A stretch of 61,821 bases of DNA, taken from positions 1-61,821 of the forward strand of contig NZ_JAFFZS010000041.1 of NCBI RefSeq assembly GCF_016921115.1, given 5' to 3'. Position 1 is the stretch's first letter, and every line of letters starts with the position of its first letter. Both the position numbers and the translations under genes were made by a program. The notes under the pieces are model-generated. The model was not told the origin of the DNA, searched no databases, and saw only the letters and a list, made by a program, of their open reading frames with translations. This DNA comes from Streptomyces actuosus. Its GTDB lineage: Bacteria; Actinomycetota; Actinomycetes; Streptomycetales; Streptomycetaceae. Positions 47,028-54,814 of the stretch are shown piece by piece.

Positions 47028-47540
47028 ATGTCGTTCCGCCAGCCGCGCGCCGCGAGCGTGCTGATCGCCGCCACGGCCCTCTGCGCCACCACCGCCACCA
47101 CCGCCCGAGCCGCGCAGGACGCCGAACAGCGCCCGCCGAGGATCGTCAGCCACTGGGCACATGCCTGGAACGGCGCCGACCCGCAGGCGCTCGGCGACCT
47201 GTTCACCACCGGCGGTACATACACCGACGAGGGTGTGGGCGTCGTCTTCCACGGCCGCCGGGAGATCGCCGGTTGGAAGGCACGTGCAGACGCCCTCATC
47301 GACAACGTCCACGTCACCGTGCGCACGGTCCGCCGCCACGGCCACCGCATCACCGTCGAGGCGATCTACGCGGGCCGTCTCAAGGGCGCGCCGAAGTCCT
47401 TCGCCGTGCCGATGACCACCGTCCTCGATCTCGGCGGGCACCACTGCCTGATCGCTTCCGACGAGGACCGGTACAGCCTCGCCACCGTCCTCGCCCAGTC
47501 CGGCCTGCCCGCCGACTGGACGCCGCCGCCCGTCGCCTGA
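47028..47540 (+). CDS. Secreted SnoaL-like/NTF2-fold protein
   Basis: A 170-residue protein with a signal peptide (ASVLIAATALCATTATTARAA) and an NTF2-fold core: VSHWAHAWNGADPQALGDLF, then TTGGTYTDEGVGVVFHGRRE and the family's typical EIAGWKARADALI helix. SnoaL-like polyketide cyclases and ester cyclases share this pattern, but secretion suggests binding or an extracellular role. It lies 36 bp after the triad-less hydrolase gene, with a GAAGGAG RBS, so the two are probably co-expressed. It is the last gene before a strong terminator. Confidence 0.85.
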   Translation: MSFRQPRAASVLIAATALCATTATTARAAQDAEQRPPRIVSHWAHAWNGADPQALGDLFTTGGTYTDEGVGVVFHGRREIAGWKARADALIDNVHVTVRTVRRHGHRITVEAIYAGRLKGAPKSFAVPMTTVLDLGGHHCLIASDEDRYSLATVLAQSGLPADWTPPPVA

Positions 47541-47550
47541 CGGACGGCCG

Positions 47551-47587
47551 GAACGCGCACCGCCGGCCCACGGGGCGGTGCGCGTTC
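47551..47587 (+). terminator. Strong terminator hairpin
   Basis: A perfect 14-bp stem, GAACGCGCACCGCC paired with GGCGGTGCGCGTTC around a 9-base loop, 10 bases after the secreted SnoaL-like gene. It closes the 37.6-47.5 kb gene group. Confidence 0.9.
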
Positions 47588-47868
47588 TTCGAGTGGCGAG
47601 CCCGTCAAAGAGGCATGCCGCTGCAGCAGGCGGGGGCCGGGGTTCCACCGGGCCCGGCCGGCGCCGACCTCACAGGGCATACGCCCGGGCACGCCGACGG
47701 CCGCACTCTCCGCGACCACCATGGCATCCGGTCTCGGGCCGTCCCACCCTTCCCACGGCTCGCGGAGGCCGGCCGACGAACTCCCGAAAAGGACGTCCCC
47801 TTCGATGCAACCGTGAGCCCGGCCCACGCGTATACGAGGCGATAGCCGCACCTCACACGGGGGATCCC

Positions 47869-48858
47869 ATGCATCTGGACCGTTCGACCGGGCTGACCGT
47901 CGGTCGTCTCGGCGCCGCTGCCGCAACTTGTGTCGCTCTGCTCTCGGCCGTCGGCTGCTCGTCGGACGCGGGTACCGGCCTCCGGGTGTCCGACGCCGCA
48001 CCGGCACCCACCGAGATCACAGGCAGGAACGGCGACGACTCGAACAAGGCACGCGACGCGCAGTCGCATCCGTCCGTGCCGGAACCTGCCGTGCTCGCGC
48101 GGGCGAAGGTGAACATCAGTGACGGGGACACGGTCGGTGTGGGCATGCCGATATCCGTCACCTTCTCGCAGCCGGTCCCCGTCGGCGAGCGCAAGGCCGT
48201 GGAGAGCTGGTTGCGCGTACACACCTCGTCCGGCACGACCGGCGCCTGGAGCTGGGTGAAGGACCGGAACCTTCCGGACGGGCAACGAGTCGACTTCCGT
48301 CCCGACACCACCTACTGGAAGCCCGGCACCGAGATCACCGTTCGCCGCGGTTCGCAGGGCCTGATCCACTTCACCATAGGCCGGTCCCTCGTCGCCACGG
48401 TCGACACGAAGACGGACATGATGACCGTGGACACCGGCGGGAAGAAGAGCCGCATCCCCATCACCGCGGGGAGGCCGGGGCTGGACACCTGGAACGGAAC
48501 CATGGTCGTCATGGACAAGCAGCCCAAGGTGTTCATGAACTCCCGCACCGTGGGCCTCGGCGACGCCTACCACGGCTACTACTACTGGGCCGTGCACCTG
48601 ACCACATCCGGGACCTACGTGCACCAGAACCCGCACGCGGACACAGCGGCCGGACACAGTAACGTCACCCACGGCTGTGTCGGGCTCGCGACCACCACCG
48701 CCCAGGGCTTCTACGACCAGGTGATGGTCGGCGACGTCATCAAGGTCACCGGGGCGAACAAGGACACCGTCGCGCCGGGCAACGGCTACGGCGACTGGAA
48801 CGTGCCCTGGAAGCAGTGGCTGGAGCGCAGCGCCGCCGGGCCGACCGCAACCGCATGA
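47869..48858 (+). CDS. L,D-transpeptidase lipoprotein
   Basis: A 329-residue envelope enzyme that forms 3-3 peptidoglycan crosslinks or anchors proteins. It has a lipoprotein-type signal peptide (CVALLSAVGC with Cys as lipidation site), an Ig-like domain (about 85-185, VNISDGDTVGVGMPISVTFS) and a YkuD catalytic domain (about 185-310). The active site is intact as VTHGCVGL (His268, Cys270), with an upstream His in YVHQNPHADTA. ATG 47869 was chosen at the signal peptide; the upstream frame is non-coding. The stop overlaps the ECF sigma start (ATGA), giving an unusual Ldt-sigma operon. Confidence 0.93.
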   Translation: MHLDRSTGLTVGRLGAAAATCVALLSAVGCSSDAGTGLRVSDAAPAPTEITGRNGDDSNKARDAQSHPSVPEPAVLARAKVNISDGDTVGVGMPISVTFSQPVPVGERKAVESWLRVHTSSGTTGAWSWVKDRNLPDGQRVDFRPDTTYWKPGTEITVRRGSQGLIHFTIGRSLVATVDTKTDMMTVDTGGKKSRIPITAGRPGLDTWNGTMVVMDKQPKVFMNSRTVGLGDAYHGYYYWAVHLTTSGTYVHQNPHADTAAGHSNVTHGCVGLATTTAQGFYDQVMVGDVIKVTGANKDTVAPGNGYGDWNVPWKQWLERSAAGPTATA

Positions 48859-49424
48859 CCTCCACCGCAACGGCAGTACACCACGCGTCCCACGCCGCAG
48901 GAAGAAAGCATCACCAGGTGACCGAAGACGAGTTCGACCTCTTCTACACGGCTGCCTATCCGCGTCTGGTCGGCCAGTTGTACGCCCTCACGGGCGACCA
49001 CGCCGAGGCCCAGGACGCGGTCCAGGAAGCGTTCGTGCGCGCCTGGGACCGCCGCTCGACCGTCCTGACGGGCGACCGTTCTCCCGAGGCGTGGATCCGC
49101 ACGGTGGCACACCGTCTGGCGGTGAGCCGCTGGCGGCGGGCACGCCACTGGTGGGAGCTGGTCCGAGGGGCGTCCGTACCGCCGCCCGTCTCCGAACCGA
49201 GCCCGGACCACGTGGCATTGGTCGCCGCTCTGCGACGCCTGCCCGAAGCTCAGCGGACGGCGATCGTGCTGCACCACCTGTGCGATCTGAGCGTGGAGCA
49301 GATAGCCGCCGAGACCGGCGCGGCCACCGGCACCGTCAAGGCCCGCCTGTCACGCGGCCGTACGGCACTCGCCGCTCACCTGGTGAGCGAGGAGCCCCAC
49401 CCGAGGGAGGAAGCCTGTGCCTGA
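48855..49424 (+). CDS. ECF RNA polymerase sigma factor
   Basis: A 189-residue ECF factor with region 2 (FDLFYTAAYPRLVGQLYAL, then AQDAVQEAFVRAWDR) and region 4 (LRRLPEAQRTAIVLHHLCDL, then GAATGTVKARLSRGRTAL). ATG 48855 overlaps the transpeptidase stop by four bases; an internal GTG near 48919 would give a shorter protein nearer the usual ECF N-terminus. The gene overlaps the downstream membrane-protein gene by eight bases, the usual sigma/anti-sigma arrangement. A cell-envelope stress role is inferred from the transpeptidase neighbour. Confidence 0.92.
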   Translation: MTSTATAVHHASHAAGRKHHQVTEDEFDLFYTAAYPRLVGQLYALTGDHAEAQDAVQEAFVRAWDRRSTVLTGDRSPEAWIRTVAHRLAVSRWRRARHWWELVRGASVPPPVSEPSPDHVALVAALRRLPEAQRTAIVLHHLCDLSVEQIAAETGAATGTVKARLSRGRTALAAHLVSEEPHPREEACA

Positions 49425-50133
49425 GCACCAGTCCCCGCAGCCCCTGACCGAGGCGGACCTGTCCACCCGGCTCCACCGGCTGGCCGCACACAGCACGGCA
49501 CCGGCCCCGACCAGCGGCGAGCAGGTGAGGAACCGAGCGGTACGCCGCCGCCGCGGCCGACGCGTTCTGCTCTCCACCAGCGCGCTCGCGGGTGCGGCCC
49601 TCACCGTTGTCGCCACCGGCACCTTCGCCTCCCCCACCCATCAGGTCGCGTCTCCCGCGACGCCCGTGCTCCGGCCCCTCACGCCTGGCCCCTCCCCGAC
49701 GCCCGTCCAGCGGGTCACGGTCGATCTGGACGCCTTCACACTGACCATGGAAGGCAGGAGCTTCTCCATCACCTCGCCGGACGAGGGGTGCCCGATCGGC
49801 GCGACGACGGTCACGGTCACCGCCAAACACCCCGGCGTCACCCTGCCCAACCCCTATACGACGAGCCCGGACGACAGGCGGTGGGCGGTGACCTTCACCG
49901 ACCGCGATCACCGGCAGCGGCTGCTGATATGGGCACTGGACCCCGCCGCCGGCCTCAACTCCATCGGGCATCGTTCCACCGGCGGCTCCGTCGCCCTCGC
50001 ACCCGAGGACGGCAAGTGGGTGTACGACCACATCGAGGTCGGCGCGCGTGTGGAGATCAAGGGCCGGCAGGCCCCTCAGGCCGGCCCGGACCCCTTCTGC
50101 GTGGAACGCCAGGAGATCTCCGTCACCCGTTGA
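49417..50133 (+). CDS. Putative membrane anti-sigma factor with degenerate YkuD-like extracytoplasmic domain
   Basis: A 238-residue single-pass protein. Residues 1-47 are cytoplasmic and basic near the membrane (TEADLSTRLHRLAAHSTAP, then NRAVRRRRGRR), about 48-72 are the membrane segment (VLLSTSALAGAALTVVATG), and 95-235 are outside. The outer part follows the L,D-transpeptidase pattern: VTVDLDAFTLTMEGRSFSI, and at the end GHRSTGGSVALAPEDGKW with VYDHIEVGARVEIKG. Where active enzymes have SHGCVRL this has TGGSVAL (Ser191 for Cys, Gly189 for His). It is therefore probably a sensor, not an enzyme. Its place right after an ECF sigma gene supports an anti-sigma role. GTG 49417. Confidence 0.7.
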   Translation: MPEHQSPQPLTEADLSTRLHRLAAHSTAPAPTSGEQVRNRAVRRRRGRRVLLSTSALAGAALTVVATGTFASPTHQVASPATPVLRPLTPGPSPTPVQRVTVDLDAFTLTMEGRSFSITSPDEGCPIGATTVTVTAKHPGVTLPNPYTTSPDDRRWAVTFTDRDHRQRLLIWALDPAAGLNSIGHRSTGGSVALAPEDGKWVYDHIEVGARVEIKGRQAPQAGPDPFCVERQEISVTR

Positions 50134-50461
50134 CGCCGGGACGCCCACCGGGGGCTGCGCAGCCCGCGGCGCGCTCCTGGATCTGCCCGAGGAACCCGTG
50201 GTGGACACGCGCTTCGGCAGCCCCGGACGCCGCCGAGGCCTCACGCAGTCGTGGAAATCCGGCGTCGTGAAGTGCGGTGCCAGGAGCATCCCGGTGCTCA
50301 AGCGCCGGCGTCGCCCTCCTGCGCGAGCGGGGGGACCGCCGTCACGGTGGGACTCCGCACACGGGCGCCGTCGAGGCCCCGCTTCCGCAGTCCGTTGCCG
50401 ACGGCTCATCGCGCTGCACCCGTGCCGGGTCCGGCACGCCGCCGAGGGCGTGGGGGCGGCG
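50134..50461. other. Gap with no supported gene
   Basis: About 330 bp between the convergent anti-sigma and GntR genes. Only short shadow frames; no named element recognised. Confidence 0.5.
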
Positions 50462-51304
50462 TCAACGGGCCGGCTGGACGTCCCCCCGTGTGGTGTGGGC
50501 GAGGGGTTCCCGCTGGGTGAAGTCGCCGGGCGGGATACCCGGGAGATGGGCGGCCTCAGTGGTGGGCTCGGGGGCGGTGGGCCCCAGGGCGAGCCGGGAG
50601 ACGATGCGGTAGCGGTCACCCCGGTAGACCGAGTGGACGTACTCGACGGGCTGGTGCGCGGTGTCATGGGTGAGCCGCTCGAAGAGCAGGGCGGGTGACA
50701 GGTGCGGGATGCCGAGGAGACTGGACTCCGCCTGGCTGACGACCGTCGGCTCGATGGTCTGCACCGCCTCGCTCACCTGGATTCCGTGCCGGTCGCGGAG
50801 GTGGTCGTACAGGTCACCGGTCTCCAGTTCCTGCGCGGTCAGGGCGGGGGCGAGGTCGGCGCGGATGTGCAGATGCTCGATGGCCATGGGCGCACCGTCC
50901 ACGAGCCGCAGCCTGGCCGCGTAGATGATGTCTGCCGCGGGTGACAGGTGGAGCTTGCGCCCGACCCGGGCGCCGGCGGCGATGGTGGTGAACTCCAGCA
51001 GCCGGCTCGACCAGATGCCGGAGGCCCGGGGAACGACCATGGCCCGCTGGTCGGAAACGAGTTCCTGAGTGATCTTCTCGGGCGCAACGAACATCCCGCG
51101 GCCGTGCTCGCGTACGAGGAGTCCCGCCGCGACGAGTTCGTCGACGGCGGCCCGCAGCGTAGGCCGGGAGACGTTCAGGGTGGCGCACAGCGACCGCTCG
51201 GACTGGATGGCGTCGCCGGGGCCGAGCGTCTCCATGAGTTCCAGGATGTAGTCGCGGACCCGTTCGCGCTTGAGGACCGCTCCCGACTCGCCGCCTGTGC
51301 TCAT
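50462..51304 (-). CDS. GntR/HutC family regulator, DasR-like
   Basis: A 280-residue regulator with an N-terminal winged helix (RDYILELMETLGPGDAIQSE, then LNVSRPTLRAAVDELVAAGL) and a C-terminal UTRA ligand domain (YAARLRLVDGAPMAIEHLHI, then PVEYVHSVYRGDRYRIVSRL). The last segment closely matches DasR, the GlcNAc-responsive regulator. It is about 25 residues longer than DasR, mostly as a C-terminal tail. ATG 51304 has GGGAGC seven bases upstream. It is divergent from a das-like transport operon, the same layout as dasR-dasABC, so it probably controls amino-sugar uptake and itself. Confidence 0.9.
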   Translation of the reverse strand: MSTGGESGAVLKRERVRDYILELMETLGPGDAIQSERSLCATLNVSRPTLRAAVDELVAAGLLVREHGRGMFVAPEKITQELVSDQRAMVVPRASGIWSSRLLEFTTIAAGARVGRKLHLSPAADIIYAARLRLVDGAPMAIEHLHIRADLAPALTAQELETGDLYDHLRDRHGIQVSEAVQTIEPTVVSQAESSLLGIPHLSPALLFERLTHDTAHQPVEYVHSVYRGDRYRIVSRLALGPTAPEPTTEAAHLPGIPPGDFTQREPLAHTTRGDVQPAR

Positions 51305-51370
51305 GTACCGCTCCCACCCCGCTGCAGTTCGCTTCCTCGACCACCTTGCCAGATCTAACCACCGAACCAC

Positions 51371-51388
51371 CACTGGTCAGGTGCAGTG
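51371..51388. promoter_or_regulatory. Candidate GntR operator, GntR-proximal
   Basis: CACTGGTCAGGTGCAGTG has CACTG/CAGTG inverted arms and includes ACTGGTC, half of the DasR dre site. The 11-base string ACTGGTCAGGT recurs at 51526. Confidence 0.5.
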
Positions 51389-51473
51389 TAGACACTTCCC
51401 TTCATTGCCGTCAGGGATCATCCATCGGGACGAGTCCAAAAGACCTTTGAACGCGAGGGGTTGACGCCTCGAT

Positions 51474-51485
51474 TGGTCTATGCCA
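51474..51485. promoter_or_regulatory. Candidate dre-like operator
   Basis: TGGTCTATGCCA matches the dre core TGGTCTAGACCA at 10 of 12 positions. It lies eight bases after a TTGACG -35-like hexamer (51461), so a bound repressor would block the transporter promoter. Confidence 0.6.
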
Positions 51486-51525
51486 CCTTCAACGACCAAC
51501 AAGAGGTCACCTATCCAGTTGCCGA

Positions 51526-51545
51526 ACTGGTCAGGTCACCTGGTC
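51526..51545. promoter_or_regulatory. Candidate GntR operator, transporter-proximal
   Basis: ACTGGTCAGGT followed by CACCTGGTC, 23 bases before the transporter gene start. It shares 11 bases with the site at 51372. Confidence 0.45.
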
Positions 51546-51567
51546 TCTCTCCTCCCAAGGGTGAACT

Positions 51568-52833
51568 GTGAAGCTCCGTACGATTGCATCTGTCTGCGCG
51601 CTGGTGATCGCCGGTGGCCTCACCGGCTGCGGCGGCTCCGGTTCCTCCGGCGGCTCCGCCGGGGGCAGGACGACCATCGACGTCTGGCTCATGCGGGACA
51701 GCGTCTCGGCTGCGTTCCAGAAGGAGTTCGTCGCGGGCTTCGAGTCCGCGCACCCGGGCATCGACGTCAAGGTGCAGATCCAGGAGTGGGACGGTATCGG
51801 CGAGAAGGTCACTGCCGCGCTCGCCAGCAACGACGCCCCCGATGTCATCGAGACGGGCAACACCCAGGTCGCCCAGTTCGCCCAGAGCGGCGGGCTGCTC
51901 GATCTCAGCGACAAGGTCGGCGAGCTCGGGGGCGGGGACTGGCTGCGCGGTCTGGCCGAGCCCGGCGCGTACGACGGCAAGCAGTACGGCATCCCGTACT
52001 ACGCCGCCAACCGCGTCGTGATCTACCGCACCGATCTGTTCCGGAAGGCCGGCGTCGACCCGGCGGCCGTCAAGACCCGTGACCAGTGGATCGCCGCGAC
52101 GAGGAAGCTCGACTCCGGCGGCACTCAGGGCATCTATCTGCCGGGGCAGATGTGGTACGCGCTGGCCGGGTTCATCTGGGACGAGGGCGGCGACCTGGCC
52201 ACCCGGTCCGGCTCCTCCTGGAAGGGAACCCTCGACACGCCCGAGGCGCTGGCCGGTATGGACTTCTACGAGCGGCTCCAGGCGCTGGGCCGGGGCCCCC
52301 GGGACTCCGACGAGTCGAAGCCGCCGCAGGCGGAGGTCATGGCCAAGGGGCAGGTGGCCCAGATCATCTCCACACCCGGCGGCGCCAACGTCGTCATCGA
52401 GAACAACCCCGAACTCAAGGGCAGGCTCGGCTTCTTCCCCATCCCGGGCAAGACCGCGGCCCGGCCCGGCTCCGTCTTCATCGGTGGCTCCGACCTCGTC
52501 ATCCCCGCGGCGTCCGGCAAGCACGACGCCGCGTACACCTTCATCAAGGAACTGACCGGCGACGCCTGGCAGCGCAAACTCGCCGTCGCCATGAGCTATG
52601 TGCCGAACAAGACGACCCTGGCCGGCGCGGTCGCCTCCGACCCCGGCACGGCCGCCATGGCGGCAGGCGCCGCCGCCGGCCGGGCGACTCCGAACACCCC
52701 CGGCTGGGCCGCGGTCGAGGCGAAGAACCCGATCAAGGACTACATGACGGCCGTGCTCGCCGGCGCCGAAGCCCGGACCGAGGCCGCCAAGGCGTCAGAG
52801 GCGATCACCACCGCCATGAAGACCCGTTCCTGA
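51568..52833 (+). CDS. ABC transporter sugar-binding lipoprotein (DasA-like)
   Basis: A 421-residue extracellular solute-binding protein of family 1. The lipoprotein signal is MKLRTIASVCALVIAGGLTG with lipobox LTGC. TTIDVWLMRDSVSAAFQKEF and the C-terminal NPIKDYMTAVLAGA segments fit DasA-type chitobiose or amino-sugar binders. GTG 51568 has AAGGG upstream. It is first in an operon with two permeases and a hexosaminidase and no ATPase, as expected for systems that use the shared ATPase MsiK. The exact sugar is inferred from the neighbours. Confidence 0.93.
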   Translation: MKLRTIASVCALVIAGGLTGCGGSGSSGGSAGGRTTIDVWLMRDSVSAAFQKEFVAGFESAHPGIDVKVQIQEWDGIGEKVTAALASNDAPDVIETGNTQVAQFAQSGGLLDLSDKVGELGGGDWLRGLAEPGAYDGKQYGIPYYAANRVVIYRTDLFRKAGVDPAAVKTRDQWIAATRKLDSGGTQGIYLPGQMWYALAGFIWDEGGDLATRSGSSWKGTLDTPEALAGMDFYERLQALGRGPRDSDESKPPQAEVMAKGQVAQIISTPGGANVVIENNPELKGRLGFFPIPGKTAARPGSVFIGGSDLVIPAASGKHDAAYTFIKELTGDAWQRKLAVAMSYVPNKTTLAGAVASDPGTAAMAAGAAAGRATPNTPGWAAVEAKNPIKDYMTAVLAGAEARTEAAKASEAITTAMKTRS

Positions 52834-52868
52834 GGCCCGTTTCCGGCAGACCGAAAGGAGACGACGCC

Positions 52869-53858
52869 GTGTCGGTCACCAGCGAACGCACAGCCGTGCA
52901 CCCTCCGCCCAGCCGGCGCCCGGCCCGGCTGCCCGCCGCCCCGGGCCGGGCCGCCCGGCCGCGGCGCACCGCCGGCCGCGTCTGGCCCTATCTGCTGGTC
53001 GCGCCGACCGTGCTGGGCATGCTGTACCTGCTCGTCTACCCGCTGGCACGCACCGTCCTGATCTCGCTCCAGGACTTCCAGCTGCGTCAGCTCATCCAGG
53101 GCGACGCCCGGTTCGTGGGGCTGCGCAACTACGCGACGCTGCTGTCGGACCCCCGCTTCTGGCAGGTCGTACGCCGCACGTTCCTCTTCATGGCCGTCGA
53201 CGTCGCGCTGATCATGCTGTTCGCCACCCTGGTGGCCCTGGTCATCGAACGGCTGGGCCGGATCGGCCGCACCGCCGTTCTCAGCGCGCTCGTCATGGCC
53301 TGGGCGATGCCGGTCCTCGCGGCCACCACGGTCTTCCAGTGGCTTTTCCACTCGGAGTTCGGCATCGTCAACTGGGCCTTGAAGGAACTGGGATTCGCCT
53401 CGTTCGACCGCTATCCCTGGTTCGCCCACGGCCCGGCCGCCTTCGTGATCCTCGTCGCCTTGATCGTCTGGCAGTCCGTGCCGTTCGCGGCCATCACCCT
53501 GTACTCGGCCCTGACGACCGTGCCGGCGGAGCTGTACGAGTCGGCGCGCATCGACGGTGCCTCGGCACCGCGCATCATCCGCACGATCACCTTCCCGCTG
53601 ATCCGCCCGATCTTCATGCTGGTGCTGTCGTTGGAGGTCATCTGGACCTTCAAGGCCTTCGTGCAGATCTGGGTGATGACCAACGGCGGGCCGGGGGACG
53701 CGACCACGATCCTTCCCGTGTACGCCGTCCAGATCGCACTCGCGAGTCAGCGCTACGACCTCGGGTCTGCGGTCTCCATGATCACCGTCCTGATGATGGC
53801 GACGGTCCTCGTCCTCCACTTCCGTCAGTTGTTCCGTCAGGAGGGTGAGGCCCTGTGA
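52869..53858 (+). CDS. ABC sugar transporter permease 1 (DasB-like)
   Basis: A 329-residue inner-membrane permease with six predicted helices, from WPYLLVAPTVLGMLYLLVYP to VSMITVLMMATVLVLHF. The EAA loop for ATPase contact is visible as ELYESARIDGASAPRIIRTI. The N-terminus has a 40-residue Pro/Arg-rich cytoplasmic leader. GTG 52869 follows GAAAGGAG. It overlaps permease 2 by four bases. Confidence 0.93.
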   Translation: MSVTSERTAVHPPPSRRPARLPAAPGRAARPRRTAGRVWPYLLVAPTVLGMLYLLVYPLARTVLISLQDFQLRQLIQGDARFVGLRNYATLLSDPRFWQVVRRTFLFMAVDVALIMLFATLVALVIERLGRIGRTAVLSALVMAWAMPVLAATTVFQWLFHSEFGIVNWALKELGFASFDRYPWFAHGPAAFVILVALIVWQSVPFAAITLYSALTTVPAELYESARIDGASAPRIIRTITFPLIRPIFMLVLSLEVIWTFKAFVQIWVMTNGGPGDATTILPVYAVQIALASQRYDLGSAVSMITVLMMATVLVLHFRQLFRQEGEAL

Positions 53859-54697
53859 TCTCGGTTCACCGCCCTCGCCTACGACGCCTTCCGGTGCACG
53901 CCGCCGCCGGGGTGACGATCGCGGTCTGTCTGTTCCCCGTCTACTGGATGGTCGTCACCGCGTTCGAGCCCAATCGCGACATCCAGTCCGACACGCCCCG
54001 GCTCCTGCCGCAGACCTGGACACTCGACCACTTCCGCAACGCCGTCGCCGCCGACGGATTCGGGCTGTTCTGGCGCAACAGCATCCTGGTCACCCTGTCG
54101 GCCGTACTGCTCGCCCTGGCCGTGGCACTCGGCGCGTCCTTCGCCGTGGCCCGCATGCGCTGGCGCGGCCGACGCGCGTTCATCCTCATGGTGTTCATCG
54201 CGCAGATGGCGCCGTGGGAAGCGCTGATCATCCCGATCTACATCATCTCCCGCGACACGGGCATGCTCGACCGGCTGCCCACGCTCACACTGATCTACTT
54301 CATGATGACGCTGCCGTTCACCATCGTGGTGCTGCGCGGGTTCATCGCCGCCATCCCCCCGGAACTGGAGGAGGCCGCCCAGGTCGACGGATGCACCCGG
54401 TCGGCGGCCTTCCGGCACATCACCTTCCCTCTGCTCGCCCCCGGGCTGATGGCCACCTCGCTCTTCGGCTACATCACGGCCTGGAACGAGTTCACCTATG
54501 CCAACTTCCTGATCATCAAGCACCAGGACAGCCGCACGCTGCCGGTCTGGCTGTCCTCCTTCCAGAACGTCTTCGGCACCGACTGGGGCGCCACCATGGC
54601 CGCCTCCACCCTGTTCGCGCTGCCCGCCCTGGCCGTGTTCCTCCTGCTCCAACGCCACGTCACCGCCGGCTTCGCCGCCGGTGCCGTCAAGGGCTGA
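53855..54697 (+). CDS. ABC sugar transporter permease 2 (DasC-like)
   Basis: A 280-residue permease partner with six helices, the EAA loop ELEEAAQVDGCTRSAAFRHI, and the family C-terminus. ITAWNEFTYANFLI is typical of carbohydrate CUT1 permeases. GTG 53855 overlaps permease 1 (GTGA), so translation is coupled. With the binding lipoprotein and permease 1 it forms an importer that needs an ATPase encoded elsewhere. Confidence 0.93.
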   Translation: MISVHRPRLRRLPVHAAAGVTIAVCLFPVYWMVVTAFEPNRDIQSDTPRLLPQTWTLDHFRNAVAADGFGLFWRNSILVTLSAVLLALAVALGASFAVARMRWRGRRAFILMVFIAQMAPWEALIIPIYIISRDTGMLDRLPTLTLIYFMMTLPFTIVVLRGFIAAIPPELEEAAQVDGCTRSAAFRHITFPLLAPGLMATSLFGYITAWNEFTYANFLIIKHQDSRTLPVWLSSFQNVFGTDWGATMAASTLFALPALAVFLLLQRHVTAGFAAGAVKG

Positions 54698-54814
54698 CCC
54701 ACCCCCACCTGGTCCGTCGGCCCGTCGGTCCGTCGGCTCGTGCCGGTACCGGCTCCCACCCGGCCCTTCCGCTGCGAGGCCCCGGAGGCATCCGCGCCCC
54801 CACAGGAGACGTCC

